A stretch of DNA of 36,449 nt from the NCBI GenBank assembly GCA_036376595.1, contig DASVAA010000121.1, positions 1-36,449 of the forward strand. Reading direction: 5' to 3'. This document shows, piece by piece, positions 22,131 through 28,866 of the stretch (positions are counted from its first letter, which is position 1; each line of letters begins with the position of its first letter). The DNA is from SMAG-U1939 sp036376595. Lineage in GTDB: Bacteria; Chloroflexota; Ktedonobacteria; Ktedonobacterales; JADMIN01. The position numbers were made by a program, and so were the translations under genes. Below the pieces are notes generated by a model. It was not told where the DNA came from and did no database searches. It saw only the letters and a list, made by a program, of their open reading frames with translations.

Positions 22131-22193
22131 TACAGTGCGGGCTGACGGGGAGCTGCCGAGGTGGGGCCGAGGTGGGGCCGCATGGGTGGCATG

Positions 22194-22643
22194 TTATACT
22201 GGCTGGCCGCCGACAATGTCGAGATCATTGCCGGTTGTGCCGGGGTTGCCCAGCTCCTGCGCCGGGGGACTGCTCTCGCCGCGCTGGCCCGCCGGCTCGC
22301 GCGCCTGCTCGGCTTCGGCGTGGCGCTGCTCATCCGGCGTGCCGGCGCCGTGGCCGGCCTCATTTTGGTTCTTGCCGCTCTCCCGGTCAGGGTAAGCCCA
22401 GATCGTCGCGTCGTGGCGCGGCGGCGCGACCTCTCCCTCGGCAATCCGCTCGCCCAGCCCCGGCTGCTCGCGCTCGGCGTCGGTTTCCCACACCTGGTTG
22501 CCGACCTCGAAGCGTTCGAGCGCGCCGGAATCGTGCCGCGGCTGTTGCTCCTCGCGGTGCTCTTGCCCCTGCTCTTGCCCCTGCTCTTGCCCCTGCTCTT
22601 GCCCTCTCTGCTGCTGATTCTGCTGATCCTGATGCTGGGTCAT
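22194..22643 (-). CDS. Small Gln/Glu-rich hydrophilic protein with tetrapeptide repeats
   Basis: The 149-residue product starts MTQHQDQQNQQQRGQ and has four tandem GQEQ-type units produced by a 12-bp DNA repeat (22559-22604). The rest is polar and probably disordered (FEVGNQVWETDAEREQ is the only part with hydrophobic residues). ATG at 22643 follows GAGAGGAG. It starts 6 bases after the stop of the upstream gene, so both are co-transcribed. A hydrophobic Leu-rich frame on the opposite strand was judged an artefact of the same repeat. It lacks the C-terminal motif of its three neighbours. Function unknown. Confidence 0.6.
   Translation of the reverse strand: MTQHQDQQNQQQRGQEQGQEQGQEQGQEHREEQQPRHDSGALERFEVGNQVWETDAEREQPGLGERIAEGEVAPPRHDATIWAYPDRESGKNQNEAGHGAGTPDEQRHAEAEQAREPAGQRGESSPPAQELGNPGTTGNDLDIVGGQPV
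22559..22604. repeat. 12-bp tandem repeat inside a coding region
   Basis: The unit GCTCTTGCCCCT repeats about 3.8 times. On the coding (minus) strand each unit encodes GQEQ. Twelve-base units keep the frame, so copy number can vary without disrupting the gene. Confidence 0.85.
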
Positions 22644-22648
22644 GCTTA

Positions 22649-22888
22649 CTACTCCTCTCCGTGGCCCTCCGGCGGGATTGGGCCGGTGTGGAACTCGCCG
22701 GAGCGCACCGGCCTGGGCGGCGGGCCGGGATTGACCGCGCCCTCCTCGGGCACGCCCTGGCGCTCGACCTGCCGCATCTTGCGCAGGAACGGATTCTGAC
22801 CCGCCCGCTCGCCCGGTCGAGCGTCTGCCTGCTCCAACGCCTGCTCTTGCTGGCCGCGTTCCGCTTTTTGGCCCCGATCGTTAGCCAT
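22649..22888 (-). CDS. Small hydrophilic protein, first gene of the five-gene cluster
   Basis: The 79-residue product (MANDRGQKAERGQQEQALEQ at the start) is polar, with a NPFLRKMRQVERQGVPEEG segment near 32-50 and a Pro-rich end. ATG at 22888 has GGAGC 7 bases upstream. The stop is 5 bases before the next gene start. No family was recognised. It is called on composition, ribosome-binding site and tight spacing with its neighbours. Confidence 0.55.
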   Translation of the reverse strand: MANDRGQKAERGQQEQALEQADARPGERAGQNPFLRKMRQVERQGVPEEGAVNPGPPPRPVRSGEFHTGPIPPEGHGEE

Positions 22889-22970
22889 TCAGATTGCTCC
22901 ATTCCAGAGTGTTCTCGCGTCGCGTGTCCGTCGCGCATGTTGCGTACCTCGTACCGCGTATCGCGTGCCA

Positions 22971-22998
22971 TTCCGGCACGGGCGGGATGCGATAGAAT
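22971..22998 (+). promoter_or_regulatory. Possible promoter for mutL
   Basis: TAGAAT (22993-22998) stands out in GC-rich DNA about 100 bases before the mutL ATG. The best -35 is TTCCGG (22971-22976), 16 bases away and weak. Confidence 0.3.
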
Positions 22999-23099
22999 AC
23001 AATCGCAGTGGGGCGCACAGTGTTCGCCCGCTGGTGCCGCGTGCCCGTGCGCCTACCAGCTGTGGCATGCGTTGGATCGCGCCGAGGAGTTTGCCACCG

Positions 23100-24899
23100 A
23101 TGCCCATTCGCCAGCTCGCGCCCGAGGTCGCCGCCAAGATCGCCGCCGGCGAGGTGGTCGAGCGGCCCGCGTCGGTGGTCAAGGAGCTGATCGAGAACGC
23201 GCTGGACGCCGGCGCGCGCAGCATTCGCGTCGAGCTGACGGGCGGCGGTGTCGAGTTGCTGCGCGTGGTGGACGACGGCCGCGGCATCGCGGCGGAGGAG
23301 CTGCCGCTGGCCTTCGCGCGCCACGCTACCAGCAAGCTTGCTGCGCTTGCCGACCTGGAGCGTATCAGCACGCTGGGCTTCCGCGGCGAGGCGCTCGCCA
23401 GCATCGCCTCCGTAGCGCGCGTGACGTTGCTGAGCCGCACCGCTGATGCTCAGGCCGGAGCGCAGGTCATCGCCGCGGATGGAAGAATCGGTGAGGTGAC
23501 GCCGGCGGGCGCGCCGATCGGCACCAGCGTGACGGTGCGTGATCTCTTCGCGTCAGTGCCGGCGCGGCTCAAGTTCCTGAAAACGCGCGCGACCGAGACG
23601 GGCCACGCGCTGCACCTGGTCGAGCAGTACGCGCTGGCCTATCCCGAGGTGCGCTTCGGCGTCGCCAGCGAGGGGCGCCCGGTCTTCGCCACGCCAGGCG
23701 ACGGCGGGTTGCATAGCGCGCTGGTCGCGGTCTACGGCCTTTCGGTGGCCGAGCAGATGGTGCCGCTGGCCGATGCTGTCGCGCCCAGCGGCACACCAGC
23801 GCCCGACGACCCGCCGCGCGTGTGGGGCTACGTCTCGCGGCCAGGCTGCTACAAGGCGACGCGCCAGTACCTCTCGTTCTTCGTCAACCGGCGCTGGGTG
23901 CAGAGCCGCGCGCTGACCTACGCCGTCGAGGAGGCGTACCATTCGCTGCTGCTCGCCGGCCGCCACCCCATCGCCGTGCTCAACGTCGCACTCGACCCCT
24001 CACTGCTCGACGTCAACATCCACCCGGCCAAGACCGAGATCAAGTTCCTGCGCGAGCGGCAGGTCTACGCCGCTGTGCAGCGTGCGGTCCGCGCCGCGGT
24101 GATCGCCACTGCCGAGACGCCCGACGTGTCGCCGCACGCCTTCGCCGTGCCGCAATGGGGCGCGCCTGCCGCTGGCGCGCCGGACGCGGACGCGGATGCC
24201 CCCGATCAATCCGCGCTATGGGACGCCACCGGGGGTGCCACGTCGGGTGCGCCAATGCCGTCGGGCTTTGCCATGCCGGGGACGGACCCGGAGGCGCCGG
24301 TCGGTGGGCGTAAGCTGCCGGTGCTGCGGGTGCTGGGGCAGGTCTCGCAGAGCTACCTGATCACCGAGGGGCCCGACGGCATGTATCTGGTGGACCAGCA
24401 CGCCGCCCACGAGCGCATCCTGCTGGAGCGCATGGTGGCCGAGTGGCGCGCGCGGGCGGTCGCCTCGCAACTGCTGCTCGATCCGCTGCCGGTGGAGCTG
24501 AGCGCGACCGAGCGCGAGGCAGTGGACGACCACGCCGAGCGCCTGGCCTCCATCGGCTTTGTGATCGAGCCGTTTGGCGAGGCGGCGGTGCTGGTGCGCG
24601 CGGTGCCGGCGGCGCTGGCTACCGGACAACAAGCGCAGGACGTGCGCGAACTGCTGCTCTCGCTCTGCGGCGCGGATGCCGAAGCCGCCAGCCACGGCGA
24701 GACGTGGGAGGAACACGCGCTGGCCAACGTCGCCTGCAAGGCGGCGATCAAGGCCGGGCAGACGCTGGCGCCGGAGGAGCAGCGCGAGCTGATCCGCCAG
24801 CTTGAAGGTGCGGGCGCGCACCAGAGCTGCTGCCACGGCCGCCCGACGATGGTGCATCTGAGCCTGGCGGCGCTGCAGCGCCAGTTCGACCGCCGGTAG
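23100..24899 (+). CDS. mutL: DNA mismatch repair protein MutL with endonuclease motif
   Basis: MutL couples mismatch recognition by MutS to strand incision. The N-terminal GHKL ATPase has EVVERPASVVKELIENALDA (18-37), VDDGRGI (57-63), ATSK (76-79) and TLGFRGEAL (91-99). A Pro/Ala/Asp-rich linker covers about 350-400. The C-terminal domain has DQHAAHERILLE (432-443), the DQHA-x2-E-x4-E nuclease motif, and ACKAAIKAG near 546 and CCHGRPT (577-583), which complete the metal site. The protein should therefore nick DNA itself, as in bacteria without MutH. Length (599) is normal. The start is the ATG at 23100 with GAGGAG 10 bases upstream. mutS is not in the window. Confidence 0.95.
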   Translation: MPIRQLAPEVAAKIAAGEVVERPASVVKELIENALDAGARSIRVELTGGGVELLRVVDDGRGIAAEELPLAFARHATSKLAALADLERISTLGFRGEALASIASVARVTLLSRTADAQAGAQVIAADGRIGEVTPAGAPIGTSVTVRDLFASVPARLKFLKTRATETGHALHLVEQYALAYPEVRFGVASEGRPVFATPGDGGLHSALVAVYGLSVAEQMVPLADAVAPSGTPAPDDPPRVWGYVSRPGCYKATRQYLSFFVNRRWVQSRALTYAVEEAYHSLLLAGRHPIAVLNVALDPSLLDVNIHPAKTEIKFLRERQVYAAVQRAVRAAVIATAETPDVSPHAFAVPQWGAPAAGAPDADADAPDQSALWDATGGATSGAPMPSGFAMPGTDPEAPVGGRKLPVLRVLGQVSQSYLITEGPDGMYLVDQHAAHERILLERMVAEWRARAVASQLLLDPLPVELSATEREAVDDHAERLASIGFVIEPFGEAAVLVRAVPAALATGQQAQDVRELLLSLCGADAEAASHGETWEEHALANVACKAAIKAGQTLAPEEQRELIRQLEGAGAHQSCCHGRPTMVHLSLAALQRQFDRR

Positions 24900-24981
24900 G
24901 ATCCTCACTCCCGACCCCTCTCCTCTGCAGAGGCGAGGGATGCGCAGAGAACACAAGCGACTGATGAGGAGGCACATTCGC

Positions 24982-25482
24982 ATGCGCACGCTCTCGGACC
25001 TGTACGCCTACAATGCCTGGGCGAACGAGAAGGTATTTGCCGTCTGTCGTGACGTGGATCAGGCGCGGCTGGACGAGAACGCGCCCGGCACCTTCGGCAG
25101 CATCACCGAGACGCTCAAGCACATGGCTCAGGTCGAGATGGTCTACTTTCTCATGCTGCGAGACCAGCCGCTGCCTGCCAGTCAAGAAGCGCGCGACGAG
25201 TTTTTCGCGCACGACCTGACCTGGTTTGCCGAGACGCTGGCGCACGTCGGCCAGGGATACATCGCGCTGCTGGCGAACGCCGACGACGCCTACTACGGTC
25301 AGCCGCTGCACGTGCCGTGGTTTGATTTCGCGCTGACGAAGCACGACGGGCTGCTGCAGGTGCTGAGCCACTCCGCGCAACACCGCGCGCAGGTCTTCAG
25401 CGTGCTGGGCCAGCGCGGTGTCGAGGTGCCCGACCTGGACTACGTGCTGTTCGTGGAGAGCAAGCTGCCAGATCGAGCATAA
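24982..25482 (+). CDS. DinB family protein
   Basis: The 166-residue four-helix protein has the DinB metal-binding His arrangement: TETLKHMAQVEMVYFLML, with the first His near residue 47, and SHSAQHRAQVFSVL, with HxxxH near 133-137. RTLSDLYAYNAWANEKVF is a typical opening. Members bind divalent metal and act in stress or thiol-dependent transferase roles; the substrate here is unknown. The start is the ATG at 24982 with GAGGAGG 9 bases upstream; an earlier ATG at 24940 lies in repeat-like DNA. It follows mutL by 82 bases and converges on the DHH gene with a 6-base gap. Confidence 0.85.
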   Translation: MRTLSDLYAYNAWANEKVFAVCRDVDQARLDENAPGTFGSITETLKHMAQVEMVYFLMLRDQPLPASQEARDEFFAHDLTWFAETLAHVGQGYIALLANADDAYYGQPLHVPWFDFALTKHDGLLQVLSHSAQHRAQVFSVLGQRGVEVPDLDYVLFVESKLPDRA

Positions 25483-25488
25483 AGGTGC

Positions 25489-26574
25489 TCATGCTTGCTC
25501 GGCCAGCGCGCGCTCCATCACCGGCACCAGCGCGGCAGCCGCGGTTTCGGCGTCCATGCGCAGGGTGCAGCCAGCGGCCCGGACATGTCCCCCGCCGCCA
25601 AAGTGCCGCGCCACCCAGGCGGCGTCGTAGGGTGCGGTGGAGCGGATGCTGGCCTTGGTCTCGCCGCTGGACTGCTCCTTGAGCACCGCCGCGAAGGCGA
25701 CGCCGTCCATATCCAACAGGTAGGTGGAGAGGCCGTCGTCCATGTCGGGGGTCGCGCCGAGGCCGGCCAGATCGTCGGGTCGAATCGTGGCCCAGACGAT
25801 GCGCCCACCAGCGGCTTCACGCAGCGTGCGGTCCAGCACCCGCGCCCACAGGCGGGCCTTCGCCAGCGGCTTCATGCGATACATCGGCTTGATGATCGCC
25901 TCAGGCACGGCGCCCAGGCCGACGAGATAGGCCCCGGCGGCGAGCGTGCGCGCGGTGGTGGCATCGAACTCAAAGGCGCGCGTATCGGTGATGATACCGG
26001 CGAGCAGATTCTTGGCGGCATCCGGCGGGATCGACGCACCGCGGTTGAGCAGGAAGAGCGTCAGCAGCTCGGCGGTGGCCGCGGATGCCGGATCGATGAT
26101 GTTGACCAGCCCACAGCCGTGCGAGGTGACGTGGTGGTCAATGTTGAGGATCGTCGCCGCGTCGAAGAACGCCTGGTGCTCGAAGTAGAGGCGGCCATAG
26201 CGGCTCAGCTCGCCAGCGTCGAGCGCGATCACGAGGTCGTAATCGGTAGTGGGCAGCTCCGTGACCACCGCCTCGCGCCCCGGCAAGAAAGAGTAGCCAG
26301 TGGGGACGGGATCGGCGCAGGCGACGGTGCGATCCTTGCCGAGCGGCGCGAGCGCCTGCGCCAGCCCCAGCGCCGAGCCGAGGGCGTCGGGATCGGGGTG
26401 CTCGTGTGCCACGATCAGGATGCGCGCGGCCAGCTCGATCAGGTGCCAGCCTTCGCGCGCCAGCGTGGGGTCAATCTGCGCCGCCAGCAGGTGCGCCAGC
26501 GCCTCTTGCTGCTGCGCGGCGTGCGCCGCCTGTTCGCGCGCGGCGCGCTCGATCTCGTCCGTGCGACCAGCCAT
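25489..26574 (-). CDS. DHH/DHHA1 phosphoesterase, NrnA-like (oligoribonuclease / pAp phosphatase)
   Basis: The 361-residue product has the DHH motifs AHEHPDPDALGSALGL (56-71), VIALDAGE, NIDHHVTSHG (144-153) and GIITDTRAF, and the DHHA1 motif FGGGGHVRAAG near 323-333. NrnA-type enzymes degrade nanoRNA and dephosphorylate pAp. It is longer than Bacillus NrnA (313) because of a helical, Ala/Gln-rich N-terminal extension of about 45 residues. ATG at 26574 has AGGAAGGG upstream. In many bacteria this gene directly follows rbfA; here three unrelated genes and a terminator lie between, although the direction is kept. Confidence 0.9.
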   Translation of the reverse strand: MAGRTDEIERAAREQAAHAAQQQEALAHLLAAQIDPTLAREGWHLIELAARILIVAHEHPDPDALGSALGLAQALAPLGKDRTVACADPVPTGYSFLPGREAVVTELPTTDYDLVIALDAGELSRYGRLYFEHQAFFDAATILNIDHHVTSHGCGLVNIIDPASAATAELLTLFLLNRGASIPPDAAKNLLAGIITDTRAFEFDATTARTLAAGAYLVGLGAVPEAIIKPMYRMKPLAKARLWARVLDRTLREAAGGRIVWATIRPDDLAGLGATPDMDDGLSTYLLDMDGVAFAAVLKEQSSGETKASIRSTAPYDAAWVARHFGGGGHVRAAGCTLRMDAETAAAALVPVMERALAEQA

Positions 26575-26652
26575 GTATCAGTCCCTTCCTTAATGTGTCC
26601 TGCTCATTACTGACTCTGGGAGACATTGCCGCATGGAAATCCTTCCGCTTGC

Positions 26653-27087
26653 TCAACTTTCTGCCATGCGAGCAGCGAAGGGATAATGTCCCCTCTGCAT
26701 GAGTTCTTCACGGGCAGCAACACGCCGAGGATCGTTGAAGCGCAGGAGCGCTCCCGTAGCACGACCAGTCGCGGTGAGCGCGATGACTCGGGGTCCATCG
26801 AAGCGAAAGTGATCTTGCCATCTGTCGGTGCGAGGATGGAAAAGGAAGGTACGCTCTCCCGTGTCGGGATCGACCGAAGCCAGGTTCGGACCCTTGTTGC
26901 GATTGCACTGATGGCAGGTGTAGGCGAGATTGTCGAGTGACGTGACGCCTCCATGCTGAACGGCGATAATGTGATCCGGCTCGTGGGCCACGAGCGCCAC
27001 GTCGTCCGGCATGCCGCAGTATTCGCAGCAGGTCCCGGCGCGCCAACGCACTTGGGCGCGTAGAGCTTTGCTCACTCGCTCGCTCAT
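26653..27087 (-). CDS. HNH endonuclease
   Basis: The 144-residue product carries a complete HNH motif with zinc cysteines: GTCCEYCGMP (18-27), then HEPDHIIAVQHGG (35-47), TSLDNLAYTCHQCNRNKG (49-66). The histidines, Asn and CxxC pairs are all present. A C-terminal FHPRTDRWQDHF segment is typical of the small HNH family found in cyanobacteria and Chloroflexota. Its DNA target is unknown. ATG at 27087 lies 9 bases after the stop of the small gene upstream, so the two form a pair. The DNA is somewhat less GC-rich than that of the neighbours, suggesting lateral acquisition. Confidence 0.87.
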   Translation of the reverse strand: MSERVSKALRAQVRWRAGTCCEYCGMPDDVALVAHEPDHIIAVQHGGVTSLDNLAYTCHQCNRNKGPNLASVDPDTGERTFLFHPRTDRWQDHFRFDGPRVIALTATGRATGALLRFNDPRRVAAREELMQRGHYPFAARMAES

Positions 27088-27096
27088 GCGCCCTAC

Positions 27097-27366
27097 TCAA
27101 TGTCCGTTCTCGGAATCTGTCTGCGACTGCGATACCTGTCGCGCGCGAATGAGCGTGAAGAGTTGGTCGAGGACAGTGATCTCATCTAGTTCGGCGGTTT
27201 CGGCGGCGGTGAGCGTGCCGTCCTCGTTCTTCTCCATCAGCACACGCACGCGCTCCTGCGCTGACTCAGAGATGCGATAGTTGGCGATCTCGTGGGCCGA
27301 TGGGCCACGCGCCAGGAACTCCGCGACCTCCTCGGTCAGCGTGCGCTCAGGGGCTTTTTGGCTCAT
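27097..27366 (-). CDS. Small helical protein paired with the HNH endonuclease
   Basis: The 89-residue acidic product reads as helices: TLTEEVAEFLARGPSAHEI, then ISESAQERVRVLMEKNEDG, then TLTAAETAELDEITVLDQLF. The segment RVxxLLEKNxxGTLTxxExxELDE is familiar from short proteins encoded next to HNH nucleases in cyanobacteria and Chloroflexota. I know no function; an antitoxin- or adaptor-like role would fit the pairing but is speculation. The start is the ATG at 27366 with GAAAGGC 8 bases upstream. Codon use is less GC-rich than in flanking genes. Confidence 0.75.
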   Translation of the reverse strand: MSQKAPERTLTEEVAEFLARGPSAHEIANYRISESAQERVRVLMEKNEDGTLTAAETAELDEITVLDQLFTLIRARQVSQSQTDSENGH

Positions 27367-27461
27367 TATGGAAAGCCTTTCGATGTCTCCGCTGGTGAGT
27401 GACCTCAACGTTCCCACCACTGCGTTCTAGCCGGCAATATAGCACGCGCTAGGTCCGTGAT

Positions 27462-27983
27462 TCACGGCATGGCGGCTGGCTCGCGCCGATGTGTCACCTC
27501 GATCTGCGGGGCGTGCCGCAGCGTCTGATAGACGACGCAGTAGCGCTCCGTCAGGCGAATCAGGGTCGCGAGCTGCTCCTCAGTAGCGTCGGTATCCAGA
27601 TCGAAAGCCAGCTCGATATGCTGGAATCCCACCGGGACGTCCTTGCTGACGCCCAGCGTACCGCGAAAGTCCAGCACGCCTTCCGCGCGGACGATGCTCT
27701 CGCGCAGCTCGATGCCCAGCGCGGTCGCCACGGAGGAGAGCGTGACGCCGGCGCAAGCCACTAGCGCCTCCAGCAGCATGTCGCCGGAGCAGACGCTCAG
27801 GCCATCGCCGCCGGTGGCAGGGTGCTGGCCCGCCTCGGCAAGTGCCTTCCCGGTTTGCACCTTGCAGGTGATGCCCTCGCCAAGCCTGCCCTGGGCCTTG
27901 AGCGTGATCAAGGCGGCACCCGGCTTTTCGCGGTAGTGCTGCTTCAGCGGGGCCTGCAAGGCCCGGAGATCTTCCGTCTTCAT
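27462..27983 (-). CDS. OsmC/Ohr family protein
   Basis: The 173-residue product belongs to the OsmC fold, thiol-dependent peroxide reductases. The paired cysteines are in LVACAGVTLSSVA (near 77) and TERYCVVYQTL (near 149), one on each of the two central helices. SGDMLLEALVACAG is a family marker. It probably acts in the cytoplasm on organic hydroperoxides, though YhfA-like members have no proven substrate. ATG at 27983 has CAGGAG 7 bases upstream. It is transcribed alone between the HNH pair and the rbfA terminator. Confidence 0.87.
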   Translation of the reverse strand: MKTEDLRALQAPLKQHYREKPGAALITLKAQGRLGEGITCKVQTGKALAEAGQHPATGGDGLSVCSGDMLLEALVACAGVTLSSVATALGIELRESIVRAEGVLDFRGTLGVSKDVPVGFQHIELAFDLDTDATEEQLATLIRLTERYCVVYQTLRHAPQIEVTHRREPAAMP

Positions 27984-28118
27984 CCTGGTTCTCCTGGCTC
28001 AATGGGAGCCGTGGGCGCGCATGATGGTCGGCACGCGAGACCACCCTGGCTCCTTCATCATACCCCACCAGCGGCGTGTCGAACCGTGCCCAGCCAACCG
28101 ATCCGCAGGATGGCGCCG

Positions 28119-28136
28119 GGCGAGACAGGTCTCGCC
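28119..28136. repeat. Palindromic repeat R1
   Basis: GGCGAGAC-AG-GTCTCGCC forms an 8-bp stem, preceded by CCG and followed by TCTAC, matching the other R1 copies. Confidence 0.75.
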
Positions 28137-28155
28137 TCTACAACTACAACCTGAT

Positions 28156-28222
28156 GGCTCACGGCCACGAAGGCCGCCTGCGTGGCCGTGAGGCCCTTCG
28201 GCGCGGATTCATACGCCGGCCC
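28156..28222 (+). repeat. Dispersed repeat R2, diverged copy
   Basis: The part from about 28183 (TGGCCGTGAGGCCC, then GGCGCGGATTCATACGCCGGC) aligns with the R2 copies at 8581-8645 and 31338-31402 (GGCGCGGTTTCAACCGCCGGC in the latter). Bases 28158-28192 form a 12-bp-stem hairpin. Confidence 0.5.
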
Positions 28223-28251
28223 CCTCGCTTCCCCGCCTGGATACCCGCGCA

Positions 28252-28298
28252 CCAATACAAAAGCGGCCGGCATCCGCGGGATCGCAGATACCGGCCGC
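28252..28298 (-). terminator. Rho-independent terminator of the infB-rbfA operon
   Basis: On the minus strand, 19 bases after the rbfA stop, GCGGCCGG pairs with CCGGCCGC around a 20-base loop, immediately followed by CTTTTGTATT. The stem plus T-run is the only classical intrinsic terminator seen in the window. Confidence 0.75.
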
Positions 28299-28316
28299 CG
28301 CTCAGGTCACCTCGCT

Positions 28317-28748
28317 CTACTTGTGCGTCGGCTCCTTGGGGTGCTCCGGCTCGCCGCCTGCTATAGCACCAGCGCCGCTGGCTGGGGCCGTGCCCGCGGC
28401 AGCGCCCGCGCCAACCTGGTTGATCAGGCTGAGCACGTGGGTGCCGCGCTCGATGGACGTATCCAGGCGGAAGATCAGCTCAGGGGTGTGGCGGATCGTC
28501 AGGCGCTGCGCCAGCTCGTGGCGCAGAAAGCCGTTCGCGTGCTCCAGTGCGGCCAGCGTGGCGTGCTGCTCCTGGTCGCTGCCCATCACGCTGACAAACA
28601 CTTTGGCATGGCGGATATCGTGGGATACCTCGACATCAGTGATGCTGGCGAAGCCGACACGCGGGTCCTTCAAGCGCGTGCGGATCAGGTCGCTCAGCTC
28701 CTGGGCGATCACCTCGCCGAGCTGATCCTGACGCCATCTCTTGGCCAT
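28317..28748 (-). CDS. rbfA: 30S ribosome-binding factor A
   Basis: RbfA binds the 30S subunit and aids late 16S rRNA maturation. The 143-residue product has the family signature: AKRWRQDQLGEVIAQELSDL at the start, RLKDPRVGFASITDVEVSHD (25-44), AKVFVSVMG, then HANGFLRHELAQRL and HTPELIFRLDTSIERG. The last ~30 residues are a Gly/Ala-rich tail. The start is the ATG at 28748 with GGAGGTGG just upstream. It follows infB by 118 bases in the same direction, the usual infB-rbfA order, and is followed by a terminator. Confidence 0.95.
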   Translation of the reverse strand: MAKRWRQDQLGEVIAQELSDLIRTRLKDPRVGFASITDVEVSHDIRHAKVFVSVMGSDQEQHATLAALEHANGFLRHELAQRLTIRHTPELIFRLDTSIERGTHVLSLINQVGAGAAAGTAPASGAGAIAGGEPEHPKEPTHK

Positions 28749-28866
28749 AGTCCACCTCCGAGTAGTCCAATCGGACGCAAACGGCGCCGCACCGCTGGGC
28801 GGCGCAGCGCCGGCGGAGCACGATGGGCCGCTGCCCGTCGTGCTCATAGCATACCCCCAGATGGAC

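Larger units (their letters stand above)
27984..28316. other. Intergenic region with R1 and R2 repeats and the rbfA terminator
   Basis: These 333 bases hold an R1 palindrome (28119-28136), an R2-like element with a perfect 12-bp inverted repeat (CTCACGGCCACG at 28158-28169 with its complement at 28181-28192), and the rbfA terminator. No gene is supported. Confidence 0.7.

Noticed and set aside
22161..22799. Leu-rich hydrophobic frame on the plus strand, resembling a membrane protein
   Set aside because: Its Leu runs come from the 12-bp tandem repeat. The minus-strand frames have good ribosome-binding sites and tight operon spacing matching the neighbouring hydrophilic genes.
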